Source: Fodinibius roseus (GTDB lineage: Bacteria > Bacteroidota > Rhodothermia > Balneolales > Balneolaceae). Taken from it: a DNA stretch of 64,000 bases. The DNA is taken from positions 32,402 to 96,401 of the forward strand of contig NZ_FQUS01000019.1 in the NCBI RefSeq assembly GCF_900129315.1, given 5' to 3'. The notes beneath the pieces are model-generated. The model worked only from the letters and a program-made list of their open reading frames with translations, made no database searches and was not told the origin of the DNA. Position numbers and translations under genes: made by a program. Shown piece by piece: positions 35,036 to 43,409 of the stretch (positions are counted from its first letter, which is position 1; the number at the start of each line of letters is the position of its first letter).

Positions 35036-36487
35036 TTATGGGTTGTGGGGGTTCAACTCGATTTTCAGCTTCTTTTCCTTGACCAAAGCAAGTTCCTGTT
35101 CGGTCTCCAGGTCGAGCATATCCCGGGCTTCATCCACACCAAAGAAATCGGGATATGCAGTTGTGCCATGCTCGTTTTGGTCGAGTCCGTTTAGTTCTTC
35201 AATTTCAGAAACACGTAACCCGTGTGTTCGATGAATGGTTTTGCAAACGACATAGGCTGTACCGGCTGTCCATCCTAAAACGGTGATAATACCTACGGAC
35301 TGGATGAGAAGCTGATAGGCGGATCCCCCGAAGAACAGTCCCGTAAAGGAGGTAGCATAGGGTGCCTGTGCAAAAAGAGCAACGGCGAGTGTTCCCCATA
35401 TGCCGGCAAAACCATGAACGGGGATAGCTCCTACGGGATCATCGATCCGCATTTTTTCGAGAAAACGTGTGCCATAATACATGATGATCCCCCCTGTAAG
35501 CCCGATGATTAGAGCGGAAGCGGGTGAGACGAGATTTGCTCCTGCTGTAATGGCCACCAGTCCGGCCAGGGCGCCGTTGAGCGTATACCCCAAATCAGGT
35601 TTTCCCGTATAATACCAGGCGGTGAGCATCCCGGATACGGCTCCGCCGGCCGCAGCGATATTGGTTATGACAGCGATACGTGCAAACGAAACATCAGCAC
35701 TAAGCGTACTGCCGGCGTTAAAACCAAACCAGCCGAGCCATAGGATGAAAACGCCCAGCGTTCCAAGAGCCATGCTGTGACCGGCAATCGCATTCACCTT
35801 TCCGTCAACAAAGCGTCCCATGCGGGGACCCAGAATACAAGTACCCACGAGTCCCGCCCAGGCGCCAACGCCGTGGACCACGGTTGAACCGGCAAAATCG
35901 TAAAACCCCAGCTTCGAAAGCCATCCGCCGCCCCAGACCCAGTGACCGACAAGAGGATAGATAAAAGCCGTAATAAGGACAGTCACCATGAGATAGCCCG
36001 TAAAGGTAGTGCGTTCTGCCAGTGCGCCGGAAACGATCGTTGCAGCCGTAGCGGCAAACATCGCCTGGAAAAACCAGTTGGCGTACATCCAGGCGTCGAT
36101 CGTGCCATCAGGGCCGACCGCTTCTGATAAAAAGAAATTTCCAAAACCAAAAAGACCCCAGACATCGGAGCCATACATCAGGGAAAAGCCGACGGCCCAG
36201 AAAACGATGGTCCCAAGTCCGAAGTCCATCAGGTTTTTCATCATAATGTTCGCAACGTTCTTTGCCCGGGTAAAACCCGTTTCAACGAGGGCGAATCCCG
36301 CCTGCATAAAAAAAACCAGAAACCCGGCAATCATGACCCATAGCAGATCGGCGAAGGCCTTACCGGTGGAAGTTTCCGGCATTTCGATGGCAGAAACGAG
36401 GGTAGTGCCATCATGGGCAACGGTGGAGAGGGGATCCAGGAACATGAATATACCAACAAGCACAAGAATTTTAGTATTTCGGATCAT
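35036..36487 (-). CDS. amt: Ammonium transporter (Amt/Rh family)
   Basis: 483 residues from ATG 36487 (a TTG at 36511 is also in frame). Cleavable signal peptide MIRNTKILVLVGIFMFLDPL ending near VAHDG, then 11 membrane helices. Amt motifs: LLWVMIAGFLVFFMQAGFAL, ETGFTRAKNVANIMMKNLMD, DFAGSTVVHGVGAWAGLVG (pore His region), ILWLGWFGFNAGS, and DPVGAIPVHGFAGIWGTLAV with the second pore His. A longer than usual cytosolic tail (about 70 residues) is acidic. Carries NH4+/NH3 across the inner membrane. No glnK is adjacent, unlike most amt genes. It lies next to the nitrate island and shares the AT-rich upstream style. Confidence 0.94.
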   Translation of the reverse strand: MIRNTKILVLVGIFMFLDPLSTVAHDGTTLVSAIEMPETSTGKAFADLLWVMIAGFLVFFMQAGFALVETGFTRAKNVANIMMKNLMDFGLGTIVFWAVGFSLMYGSDVWGLFGFGNFFLSEAVGPDGTIDAWMYANWFFQAMFAATAATIVSGALAERTTFTGYLMVTVLITAFIYPLVGHWVWGGGWLSKLGFYDFAGSTVVHGVGAWAGLVGTCILGPRMGRFVDGKVNAIAGHSMALGTLGVFILWLGWFGFNAGSTLSADVSFARIAVITNIAAAGGAVSGMLTAWYYTGKPDLGYTLNGALAGLVAITAGANLVSPASALIIGLTGGIIMYYGTRFLEKMRIDDPVGAIPVHGFAGIWGTLAVALFAQAPYATSFTGLFFGGSAYQLLIQSVGIITVLGWTAGTAYVVCKTIHRTHGLRVSEIEELNGLDQNEHGTTAYPDFFGVDEARDMLDLETEQELALVKEKKLKIELNPHNP

Positions 36488-36646
36488 TTTAGTTAGAATA
36501 TTAGGATGCAAAGTTATTTACTTTGTAATAATAATAAGTAAATTCAAATTTACAAAAATAATTAATATAAATTCATTAAAATAAATAAATTATTAACCTA
36601 ATATTATGTTTATGATTAATAATAAAAGATGTGAAGTGTGGCCAGT
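36488..36646. promoter_or_regulatory. AT-rich upstream region of amt
   Basis: Mostly A and T, with an inverted pair TTACTT / AAGTAA near 36516-36543 and TTAATATAAATTCATTAAAA-like words. It must carry the amt promoter. Composition matches the regions upstream of nirB, moeA and moaA. Confidence 0.4.
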
Positions 36647-36716
36647 ATTCTCAATTCTCAATTCTCAATTCTCAATTCTCAATTCTCAATTCCTAATTCC
36701 TAATTCCTAATTCCCC
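36647..36716. repeat. Heptamer tandem array (ATTCTCA / ATTCCTA)
   Basis: Six consecutive copies of ATTCTCA (36647-36688) are followed by three of ATTCCTA (36689-36709) and one partial unit. The period is 7 bp and the two sub-units differ in two bases. Shorter runs of the same units lie at 453-466 and near 57643, and in inverse form at 144-157. This is a simple-sequence repeat that could vary in length between strains. The bases from 36717 to 36913 hold no gene. Confidence 0.9.
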
Positions 36717-36913
36717 GGAGCCTGAAAGTTTTACCGGATAATGTGGTGAGCAAAAAAATCTGTTTCCATATATGAGCGTACAGCCCATTCACTGTTCTGT
36801 AATTTATCATTACCCCGATGAATTTCATGAGACGAAATTCAGGTGAGTACGTATTTTTATTTCATACAGAAATGGTATCTTTAATCCAGTTTAACCCACA
36901 CCTTCAGCCAGAG

Positions 36914-37480
36914 ATGATTGACCTACGCATTATCAGCGGTACGGATCGCCCGAACTCATATGCACTTCGCGTATCACGGTATTTGCAGAAGAAATACCGG
37001 CAGGAGGGGGTAGAAGCAGAGATTATCGATCTGCAGGACTTTCCGATAGAACAGGTGAGCGGGGGCAGGTATGGGCAGCATATCCCGGATGTCAATGCTT
37101 TTGTGGGTCAGGCAGTTCAGGCCGATGGCTTGGTTATAGTGTGTCCGGAGTACAACGGCGGCTACCCGGGAATCTTAAAACTTTTTATTGATTATTTTCC
37201 CTTTCCGGAAAGCCTTCATAAAAAACCGGTAGCCCTGGTGGGAGAAGCCAACGGGGCATTCGGCGCCCTGCGGGCCGTGGAACAGCTTCAGCAGGTAATT
37301 GGCTATCGCAATGCACATGTTTTCCCGGAACGCGTATTTATTCCGCGCATTAACAAAAATTTTGATGACCAAAAGGGGATTAAGGATGCCTTTCAACAGG
37401 AGCTCCTGGAGTCGCAGATAAAAAATTTTGTCCCTTTTGTGCGTGATTTTATGGAAGGAACGGCTCCTTCTGATGGTTAA
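36914..37480 (+). CDS. NADPH-dependent FMN reductase family protein
   Basis: 188 residues from ATG 36914 (MIDLRIISGTDRPNSYALRV). The frame continues upstream to 36818, but that extension has no flavodoxin-like sequence. Flavodoxin-like fold: the FMN phosphate loop ISGTDRPNSYALRVSRYL (GSxRxxS type) and the second loop VCPEYNGGYPGILKLFIDYF (PEYNxSxPxxLKNxxD type) are both clear, as is VALVGEANGAFGALRAVEQL. Reduces flavins or quinones with NADPH; the substrate is unknown. It is divergent from amt. Confidence 0.88.
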   Translation: MIDLRIISGTDRPNSYALRVSRYLQKKYRQEGVEAEIIDLQDFPIEQVSGGRYGQHIPDVNAFVGQAVQADGLVIVCPEYNGGYPGILKLFIDYFPFPESLHKKPVALVGEANGAFGALRAVEQLQQVIGYRNAHVFPERVFIPRINKNFDDQKGIKDAFQQELLESQIKNFVPFVRDFMEGTAPSDG

Positions 37481-37603
37481 TCCGAATTTCTCGATAGTAA
37501 ATGTTAGCCATAGAGAGTGTTAGGTTTTACATACGTGAAAAATAGTCCCATTTTTCCTTGAGGGAGTGTCCGGAAGCGGGTTCTGTGCCGGGGGGTTCCT
37601 AAT

Positions 37604-37752
37604 AGAAGCCTTTGCACAACCGTTCTTTTGGCCAATGTCGGCGTCGGCGTTATCGGTCGGTTGAAATTCCTCACATACAGGTGATATGCTGCGAGGACAC
37701 CCTTCCTCTGGCCTTGATCGTGAACAGAATTCCTGGTTTTTCGAAGACTTCA
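37604..37752 (+). repeat. Interspersed ~140-bp repeat, copy B
   Basis: Left end AGAAGCCTTTGCACAACCG, core TTCTTTTGGCCAATGTCGGC, central palindromic part with ACAGGTGATATGCTGCGAGG, right end TTCCTGGTTTTTCGAAGAC. The two ends are imperfect inverted repeats. It lies between the FMN reductase and the response regulator gene. The rest of 37481-37834 contains nothing I can name. Confidence 0.85.
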
Positions 37753-37834
37753 AATAACCGATAACAAATAGCCAACAACCAGGTTACTCCCTGAGGCGGA
37801 ATTTAGCAATCGGCAGGTTCTGATAACAGATAAG

Positions 37835-38539
37835 TCAGCTCATCTTCAGCATATAACCGACTCCGTGCAGGGTCACGAGGTATTTCGGATTATCGGGATG
37901 CATTTCAACCTTGGACCGAAGTTTGGAGATATGGACATCCACCGTCCTGGTATTAGTGCTGAATTCATAACGCCATACGTTTTCGAGCAGCGCATCCCGC
38001 GAAACCGGTTCATTGGCATGGGCTGCAAGATAGCGGATCAGTTCTACTTCACGCGTCGTCAATTCGATGTCGCCCCGTTCGGGATGGTCGGCCCGGGCAT
38101 TTTTCAGGTCTATATGAATATCGCCGAGCTCTAATTCATTGATGGGTTTGGCTTTGGCATATTGATTCGATCGGCGAAGGCGGGCCTGGATGCGAGCCAG
38201 TAGCTCCTTTACACCAAACGGCTTGGTTATATAGTCGTCTGCGCCGATATTTAAGCCGGTGACCTTATCGATCTCCTGATCCCGGGCTGTAAGCATGATG
38301 ATCGGAAAGGTATAGTTCATGGCCCTTACCTTCTTGCAGACGTCGTAGCCACTCATGCCGGGCAGCATGAGATCCAGAATCATAAGGTCGAGATCTTCAT
38401 TTTTGACAATATCAACGGCGTCGTCTCCCTTTTCCGCTACAAAGGTATGATAACCTTCATTTTCAAGGGTATCCTCAAGTGTAAAAACAAGACTCGGTTC
38501 ATCTTCAACAATAATTATTTTTTTAGATTCAGCGGACAT
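37835..38539 (-). CDS. Response regulator, OmpR/PhoB family
   Basis: 234 residues. An N-terminal receiver domain (about 1-120) with acidic pocket VEDEP, phospho-acceptor D56 in LMILDLMLPGMSGYDV, and conserved Thr and Lys in MLTARD and TKPFG. It is followed by a winged-helix DNA-binding domain (about 135-230) with LTTREVELIRYLAAHANEPV, LLENVWRYEFSTNTRTVDVH and YLVTLHGVGYML. It is 9 bp downstream of its sensor kinase gene, forming an operon. The controlled genes and signal are not evident. The pair is flanked by interspersed repeats B and C. Confidence 0.95.
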   Translation of the reverse strand: MSAESKKIIIVEDEPSLVFTLEDTLENEGYHTFVAEKGDDAVDIVKNEDLDLMILDLMLPGMSGYDVCKKVRAMNYTFPIIMLTARDQEIDKVTGLNIGADDYITKPFGVKELLARIQARLRRSNQYAKAKPINELELGDIHIDLKNARADHPERGDIELTTREVELIRYLAAHANEPVSRDALLENVWRYEFSTNTRTVDVHISKLRSKVEMHPDNPKYLVTLHGVGYMLKMS

Positions 38540-38548
38540 AATTTTTGC

Positions 38549-40234
38549 TTATGGTGTTAAAGAAGGAGAACGCATGGCTGACGAATCAACAGCAGAAGCC
38601 TGGGATTCTTCAACGGGGCTATTGACAAGGGTGGGGAAGGTGACGGTAAATATCGATCCTTTACCCACTTCACTTGATACTCTGATGCTTCCCCCGTTCA
38701 GCTCCACCAGGCTTTTTACAATGGAAAGTCCCAGTCCATGACCTTTTGTTTGGGCGGTCAGCGTATCCTCCGCCCGGTAAAATTTGTCGAAAATATGAGA
38801 GATCACCTTTTTGGGCATACCCACGCCGTGGTCTTCCACTTTAAGAGTGATGTTATCGTCATCCGCTTCGAGTGAAACACCCAGGTAACGTTCCTCATTG
38901 CTGTATTTGAGGGCATTTTCCACAAGGTTGCCCAGGATGGTCTCGAAGCTGTCTATATCGACCATGGCCTTGGGAATATCATTTTCAATAGCTACATCGA
39001 GCGCAAAGCCCCTGCTTTTGATATAGGATTTTTGTTCATCAATGTAGCTTTGTACAAGCTGATCGAGATTCACAGGCTGGGGCTCAATAAGCGACTGACC
39101 GGCATCTGCTTTGGCGACATCGAGCAGTTTTTCAATCATCCTGCGCAGCCGTACCGCTTCGTTATAAATATGTGTGCCGTAATTTTTGAGACGTGTTTGA
39201 TCCTTTACCCGTCCGTCGGACAAATTTTCGCCTGCGGCCTGCATGACGGCCAGTGGTGTTTTTAATTCATGAGTGACATTGGCCAAAAAGCCGGCCTGTC
39301 GTTCCGCTAACGCACGCTCTTTCTGGGCAGACATGAACATAAAAACCAGCGATCCGAGCAGCAACAGGACAGCCGCCCCGAGAACAATAAGATTTTTTAG
39401 CAGCGAAGAGTTTGAGGCTTCTATTGTTGGCGTGTTGGTGAAGGAAACTTCCAGTTTCCAATTGTCGAAGAAATCGGGAAAACGCTGCTTGAACTGGATT
39501 TTATCGTGATCGTAGGGTACGCCGGGATCACTGCTGGCAATAATATTGTCATTTGTCCAGTCACGCAGCCATACATTTACCCCGGCCTGTTGGGATTTCC
39601 CGAAGTGTTTATTCAGTGCAGAGGGAAGAAAATCATTTTTAAGGTACTCCTGGTCAAGGGGCATCGTAAGATATCCGAAGATGGTGTGCTCAGAGGGATC
39701 TATAAAAGCGAGAGTCACACTTCGGTTGGTGTCAAAGATAACTTTATTATTATACTTATAGTCTTTGACGAGTGCCTTCATCTGGGTCCGTGCAATGCCC
39801 ATGCCGTCGCATACGGCTGCTGGATAGCTATCATTCCAAACCAGTTTTTCCTTCTCAGGATCATACTTTAAAATGGATTCACCTTGTCCGCACCCATCCA
39901 GACTGGAGGGAATAAAATAGATGTCTTTAAAAATGGAATCGGTTGCTGCCTGCTTTACCCGTTTGTGGATGGCGGTAGTGAACTGGTTGTCTTGACTGAA
40001 CCGGGATTTCAAGCGCTCCATATTGGTTGAACTAAGTCCCCAGAAAGGCTTGAAAAAGCGATATCGGACCTTGTCTGCAAATTCAGCAACCTGCAGCTTC
40101 TTGGGCTGGCGATCGACCTGAATGGTACTCTCGTGAAGCTCATAGAGCGAATAGACGTTCATGCTGGTGAGCCCCAGAATAGCGATTACCCCGGCAGCCA
40201 ATAATATCCAACGCAGAGAGTCGTACCGTTTCAT
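38549..40234 (-). CDS. Membrane-bound sensor histidine kinase
   Basis: 561 residues from ATG 40234. The longer frame to 40318 runs into repeat C and is rejected. Order: TM1 about 7-30 (RWILLAAGVIAILGLTSMNV), an extracytoplasmic sensor region of about 250 residues without a recognised domain, TM2 about 282-305, then HisKA with phospho-acceptor H322 (FLANVTHELKTPLAVMQAAG), and HATPase: N box LGNLVENALKYSNEER, G1 VEDHGVGMPKK, F box FDKFYRAED, G2 KGHGLGLSIVKSL. It phosphorylates the adjacent OmpR-type regulator. The sensor region contains two Cys (DGCGQGESI; AVCDGMG), perhaps a disulfide. Confidence 0.94.
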   Translation of the reverse strand: MKRYDSLRWILLAAGVIAILGLTSMNVYSLYELHESTIQVDRQPKKLQVAEFADKVRYRFFKPFWGLSSTNMERLKSRFSQDNQFTTAIHKRVKQAATDSIFKDIYFIPSSLDGCGQGESILKYDPEKEKLVWNDSYPAAVCDGMGIARTQMKALVKDYKYNNKVIFDTNRSVTLAFIDPSEHTIFGYLTMPLDQEYLKNDFLPSALNKHFGKSQQAGVNVWLRDWTNDNIIASSDPGVPYDHDKIQFKQRFPDFFDNWKLEVSFTNTPTIEASNSSLLKNLIVLGAAVLLLLGSLVFMFMSAQKERALAERQAGFLANVTHELKTPLAVMQAAGENLSDGRVKDQTRLKNYGTHIYNEAVRLRRMIEKLLDVAKADAGQSLIEPQPVNLDQLVQSYIDEQKSYIKSRGFALDVAIENDIPKAMVDIDSFETILGNLVENALKYSNEERYLGVSLEADDDNITLKVEDHGVGMPKKVISHIFDKFYRAEDTLTAQTKGHGLGLSIVKSLVELNGGSIRVSSEVGKGSIFTVTFPTLVNSPVEESQASAVDSSAMRSPSLTP

Positions 40235-40267
40235 AATAAGCTGTCGTTTGAATTGAATCGTATTAAA

Positions 40268-40410
40268 AGAAGGCTTTGCACAACCGTTCTTTTGGCCGAT
40301 ATCTGCATTTTGGCACATTCAACATCCTGACATATTTCTTGTATGCTGTAGTTTTAAATGTGCCCGGGTTTAGATGTTGATTAAAATTCCCGGTTTATCA
40401 AAAGCTTCTA
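40268..40410 (+). repeat. Interspersed ~140-bp repeat, copy C
   Basis: Left end AGAAGGCTTTGCACAACCG, core TTCTTTTGGCCGATATCTGC, central ACATATTTCTTGTATGCTGT, right end CCCGGTTTATCAAAAGCTTC. It is immediately upstream of the histidine kinase start. The sequence from 40411 to 40640 holds no gene and is AT-rich. Confidence 0.85.
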
Positions 40411-40640
40411 AAAGTTAAGTATCAAACAGTACAAAATGTATAACTGTTAACATTTTTTTGCACTTTATTCGATAAAAAATGATGTAAAACGTCACCGCAA
40501 AACGCGGTTAGCCTGGGTTTATCCATTCGAATTACGTTTGTTCGTGATCCATGTGTATTATAAGGAAAAAATATGGATGATATGGTGTCAATGTGTGTTT
40601 ATCCGGAAGCTGGCTTCACTGCGTACTGCAAATTATTTTT

Positions 40641-41501
40641 CTACTTCCCGGCTATATCAGCCAGAACATAATGCTTGTCGTCATCCTTGATCAGTCGTCC
40701 CGACTGGCCGTGTTGTGAATGATAGAACAACAGGACCGCTTGTTCCCGGTATGCTTTCTTGAGTAGCCGGACTTTCGCCTTCTTTGCCTGCATGGGGTCG
40801 GAATCCTGTTGATGGCTGCCGTAATAGTTAAGATGCAGCGAAGAGGGGATGAGTTCTCCGGGGTAGCAGGCACATTCATCACCGCTTTGCAGGTATACCA
40901 CCTGGTGGCCGGGGGTATGTCCCCCGGTATGAAGCAGGCTAATACCCTCGATGAGCTCTGTTGTTTTTCCGGACACCAGCAGTACGCGGTCGTCCGCCAT
41001 CAGCCGGTAAAATTCATCCAGCTGATAGCCCGTACATCTTGCGTGCGACTCATGGGCTGTCCGTTCAAGGGCGAAGTTCCACTCTTCTTTATGCAGGTAA
41101 TACATGGCATTCGGAAAGGTCGCCCGGGTGCAGGATGCAGAATCGATATAGGAGCAGCCGGCGGCATGATCATAATGCAGGTGGCTGAGAACCACATGGG
41201 TGATATCCTCCGGTGCAAGTCCGAATATAGCCAGGTTTGTGCTGATATTTGAAACACCGGTATAACTGCTCACGGCATCCAGTCCCCAGCCCAGGCCGGT
41301 ATCCAGCAAGATTTTCCGGTCCCCGCATGTTACCAGTATCGGATTAATGCCCACTATGGTAGATTGCCTGCCTACCCCCATTTCCGCTAAGTTATCAGAC
41401 GATTGCTCCTCGTCTTCCGAAAAACGGTTGATGTGTCCGTCCCGGAAAACTTCGAACTTCCCCTCACTCAGTATTTCTACCGTCAGCGATCCGATTTGCA
41501 T
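40641..41501 (-). CDS. MBL-fold metallo-hydrolase
   Basis: 286 residues of the metallo-beta-lactamase superfamily. The metal-binding motif is SHLHYDHAAG (HxHxDH), with a further His in LHTGGHTPGHQVV, an acidic ligand near CYPGELIPSS (Glu in place of the more usual Asp), and a final His in FYHSQHGQSG. The general layout is that of lactonases and related hydrolases, but the substrate is not readable. There is no signal peptide. It begins 8 bp after sppA stops, so the two probably form an operon. The substitution of Glu at the bridging position, if aligned correctly, would be unusual. Confidence 0.85.
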   Translation of the reverse strand: MQIGSLTVEILSEGKFEVFRDGHINRFSEDEEQSSDNLAEMGVGRQSTIVGINPILVTCGDRKILLDTGLGWGLDAVSSYTGVSNISTNLAIFGLAPEDITHVVLSHLHYDHAAGCSYIDSASCTRATFPNAMYYLHKEEWNFALERTAHESHARCTGYQLDEFYRLMADDRVLLVSGKTTELIEGISLLHTGGHTPGHQVVYLQSGDECACYPGELIPSSLHLNYYGSHQQDSDPMQAKKAKVRLLKKAYREQAVLLFYHSQHGQSGRLIKDDDKHYVLADIAGK

Positions 41502-41509
41502 GGCGTTTA

Positions 41510-43300
41510 TTATTGAATATTAATGTCAAAAGGAAAGAGCGTAAGGGCATGGCGTTGTTTCAACAGCGACAGCTGGTGTCGCATTTCGTTCCCCGGTATC
41601 AGGGAACTCCAGCCATTGTTCATCAATGCTTTTGCCTGGGTTTCCGCAGAACCCATGAGCAGCTCGTAAAATGATTTTGGCTTGGGAAAATGGTCAAGCT
41701 TGTAGTCGGTCAGTTCAGCCTTTTCAGCTGCGACCTCTATAGCCTTGTTCATGCCGCCCAGCAGGTCGACAAGCCCGTTTTCCTGTGCTGCGGCCCCGGT
41801 CCATATGCGGCCCTGTCCAAGGCTGTCTACCCGGTCAACGCTCATATTCCGGTCGCCGGCTACTTTGCTGATGAACGCCTGGTAGAATTGGTCGACAAAC
41901 CGTTGAAAGGCTTGCTTCTCGTCGGGCGTTAAGCTTCGGTTCTGTGAAAGCCAGTCGGCATGCTCGTGGGTCTTTACCTCATCAAACGTAAGGCCGATTT
42001 TGTCATTGAAGAATTCTTTGGCATTAAGCTTGGTAGCGAAGACACCGATTGAGCCGGTAATGGTGGTCGGTTCGGCCACAATAGAATCAGCGGCCATTGC
42101 GATATAGTACCCGCCGGATGCAGCCACCCCGCCCATGGAGACGATAACCGGAATCTCTTCTTTGACCGTTTGAATTTTACGCCATATCAGATCCGATGTA
42201 CTCCCGGCCCCGCCGGGACTGTTGACCCGGATGACCAGCGCTTTGATATCGTCATCCTGTCTTACGTTTTCGAGTTGTTCCTCAAAAAAGCTACCTGTTA
42301 TCAACTGCTGTTCGTTCAGTGGTGAACTGGAATTCATCTCGGGCATGATGGGGCCGTTGGCGTGAATAACCGCAATCCTGTCGGAGGCCGATGAGCTCGA
42401 GAGCCCCGCCGCGGATGCGGAAACGTTGGCATACCGGCGATTGGACACGGTTTTAATGGATTTATCCTCTGCAAGCCCGATACGCTCTTTGATTAGCGTT
42501 TCCAGCTGATCGGTGTATAGCAGCGAATCGACAAGCTGCTCATCATAGGCAAATTGCGAGGTCAGGTGGGGCTGGCCGTTCATCAGACTATCCAGTTCTT
42601 CGATCGTACGCCCGCTTTTCTGGCTGACAGCTGCTATGAAGGTCTGATGTACCTGATCCAGCAGTTCCGAGAGCTGGTATTCATTTTCATCCGACATCTC
42701 TCTGCGATAAAAGGGCTCGACCGCGCCTTTGTATTTACCGTGGCGGGTTACTTCCGCTTCAATTCCCAATTTTTCAAAAAGGCCATCGTAAAACATGACC
42801 TGGCTGTAGAAACCGTCAAACTCAAAAAAGGTTTCCGGTGCCGAGAAAATAGAGTCGGCTGCCGTGGCCAAAAAGTATCCTTTTTCGTTATAGCCCACAT
42901 CGCTGGTATTGGCATACACGAATTTGTCGGAGCTGTCACGGAAAGCGCTGATCAGCCGGTGGGCTTCTTCAAGATTGGCCCACCCTTCCGACACATAGTC
43001 GATTTCAAGCCAGATACCTTCGATGTTGTCTTGCGATTGTGCCTTGGTCAGATTTTCTTTTAATGTTAGCAGAGACACCTTATCCTTATTGCCCTGGTCC
43101 AAAATTTCATCCAGCGGGCTTGAGACCGACCGGTCGGGGAGCGTTCCACTGATCCCTATTTTTAAGACTGAGTTGCTTTGGATATAGGGCTCAGGCTGCT
43201 GTGAGCTGCTGGAAATAGTGATAACAAGAATAATAAGAAGCAGTCCCACTGCTAAAAAGAGTCCCAGCATGGTAGCAATAAGGGTTTTGAAAAAATTCAT
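41510..43300 (-). CDS. sppA: Signal peptide peptidase SppA, 67K type
   Basis: 596 residues; one N-terminal membrane anchor (TLIATMLGLFLAVGLLLIIL) then two tandem crotonase-like S49 peptidase domains, as in E. coli SppA (618). The general-base Lys lies in the N-terminal domain at RHGKYKGAVEPFYRREM, and the nucleophile Ser in the C-terminal domain at VSMGGVAASGGYYIAMAADS. VIRVNSPGGAGSTSDLIW and TITGSIGVFATK are also typical. It degrades leftover signal peptides in the membrane. Followed by the MBL-fold gene 8 bp later. Confidence 0.93.
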   Translation of the reverse strand: MNFFKTLIATMLGLFLAVGLLLIILVITISSSSQQPEPYIQSNSVLKIGISGTLPDRSVSSPLDEILDQGNKDKVSLLTLKENLTKAQSQDNIEGIWLEIDYVSEGWANLEEAHRLISAFRDSSDKFVYANTSDVGYNEKGYFLATAADSIFSAPETFFEFDGFYSQVMFYDGLFEKLGIEAEVTRHGKYKGAVEPFYRREMSDENEYQLSELLDQVHQTFIAAVSQKSGRTIEELDSLMNGQPHLTSQFAYDEQLVDSLLYTDQLETLIKERIGLAEDKSIKTVSNRRYANVSASAAGLSSSSASDRIAVIHANGPIMPEMNSSSPLNEQQLITGSFFEEQLENVRQDDDIKALVIRVNSPGGAGSTSDLIWRKIQTVKEEIPVIVSMGGVAASGGYYIAMAADSIVAEPTTITGSIGVFATKLNAKEFFNDKIGLTFDEVKTHEHADWLSQNRSLTPDEKQAFQRFVDQFYQAFISKVAGDRNMSVDRVDSLGQGRIWTGAAAQENGLVDLLGGMNKAIEVAAEKAELTDYKLDHFPKPKSFYELLMGSAETQAKALMNNGWSSLIPGNEMRHQLSLLKQRHALTLFPFDINIQ

Positions 43301-43409
43301 AGGCAGTCACGTAGGGTCATTAATTTCAAAATTAATAGAATAATAATTTCTTACCTTGGAGAATACGAAAAATATGCAAAAAAGTTAGAAACAGAATCGT
43401 TGGTTATCA

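Noticed and set aside
40235..40318. N-terminal extension of the histidine kinase
   Set aside because: It is translated from interspersed repeat C; the ATG at 40234 begins just before the first membrane helix.
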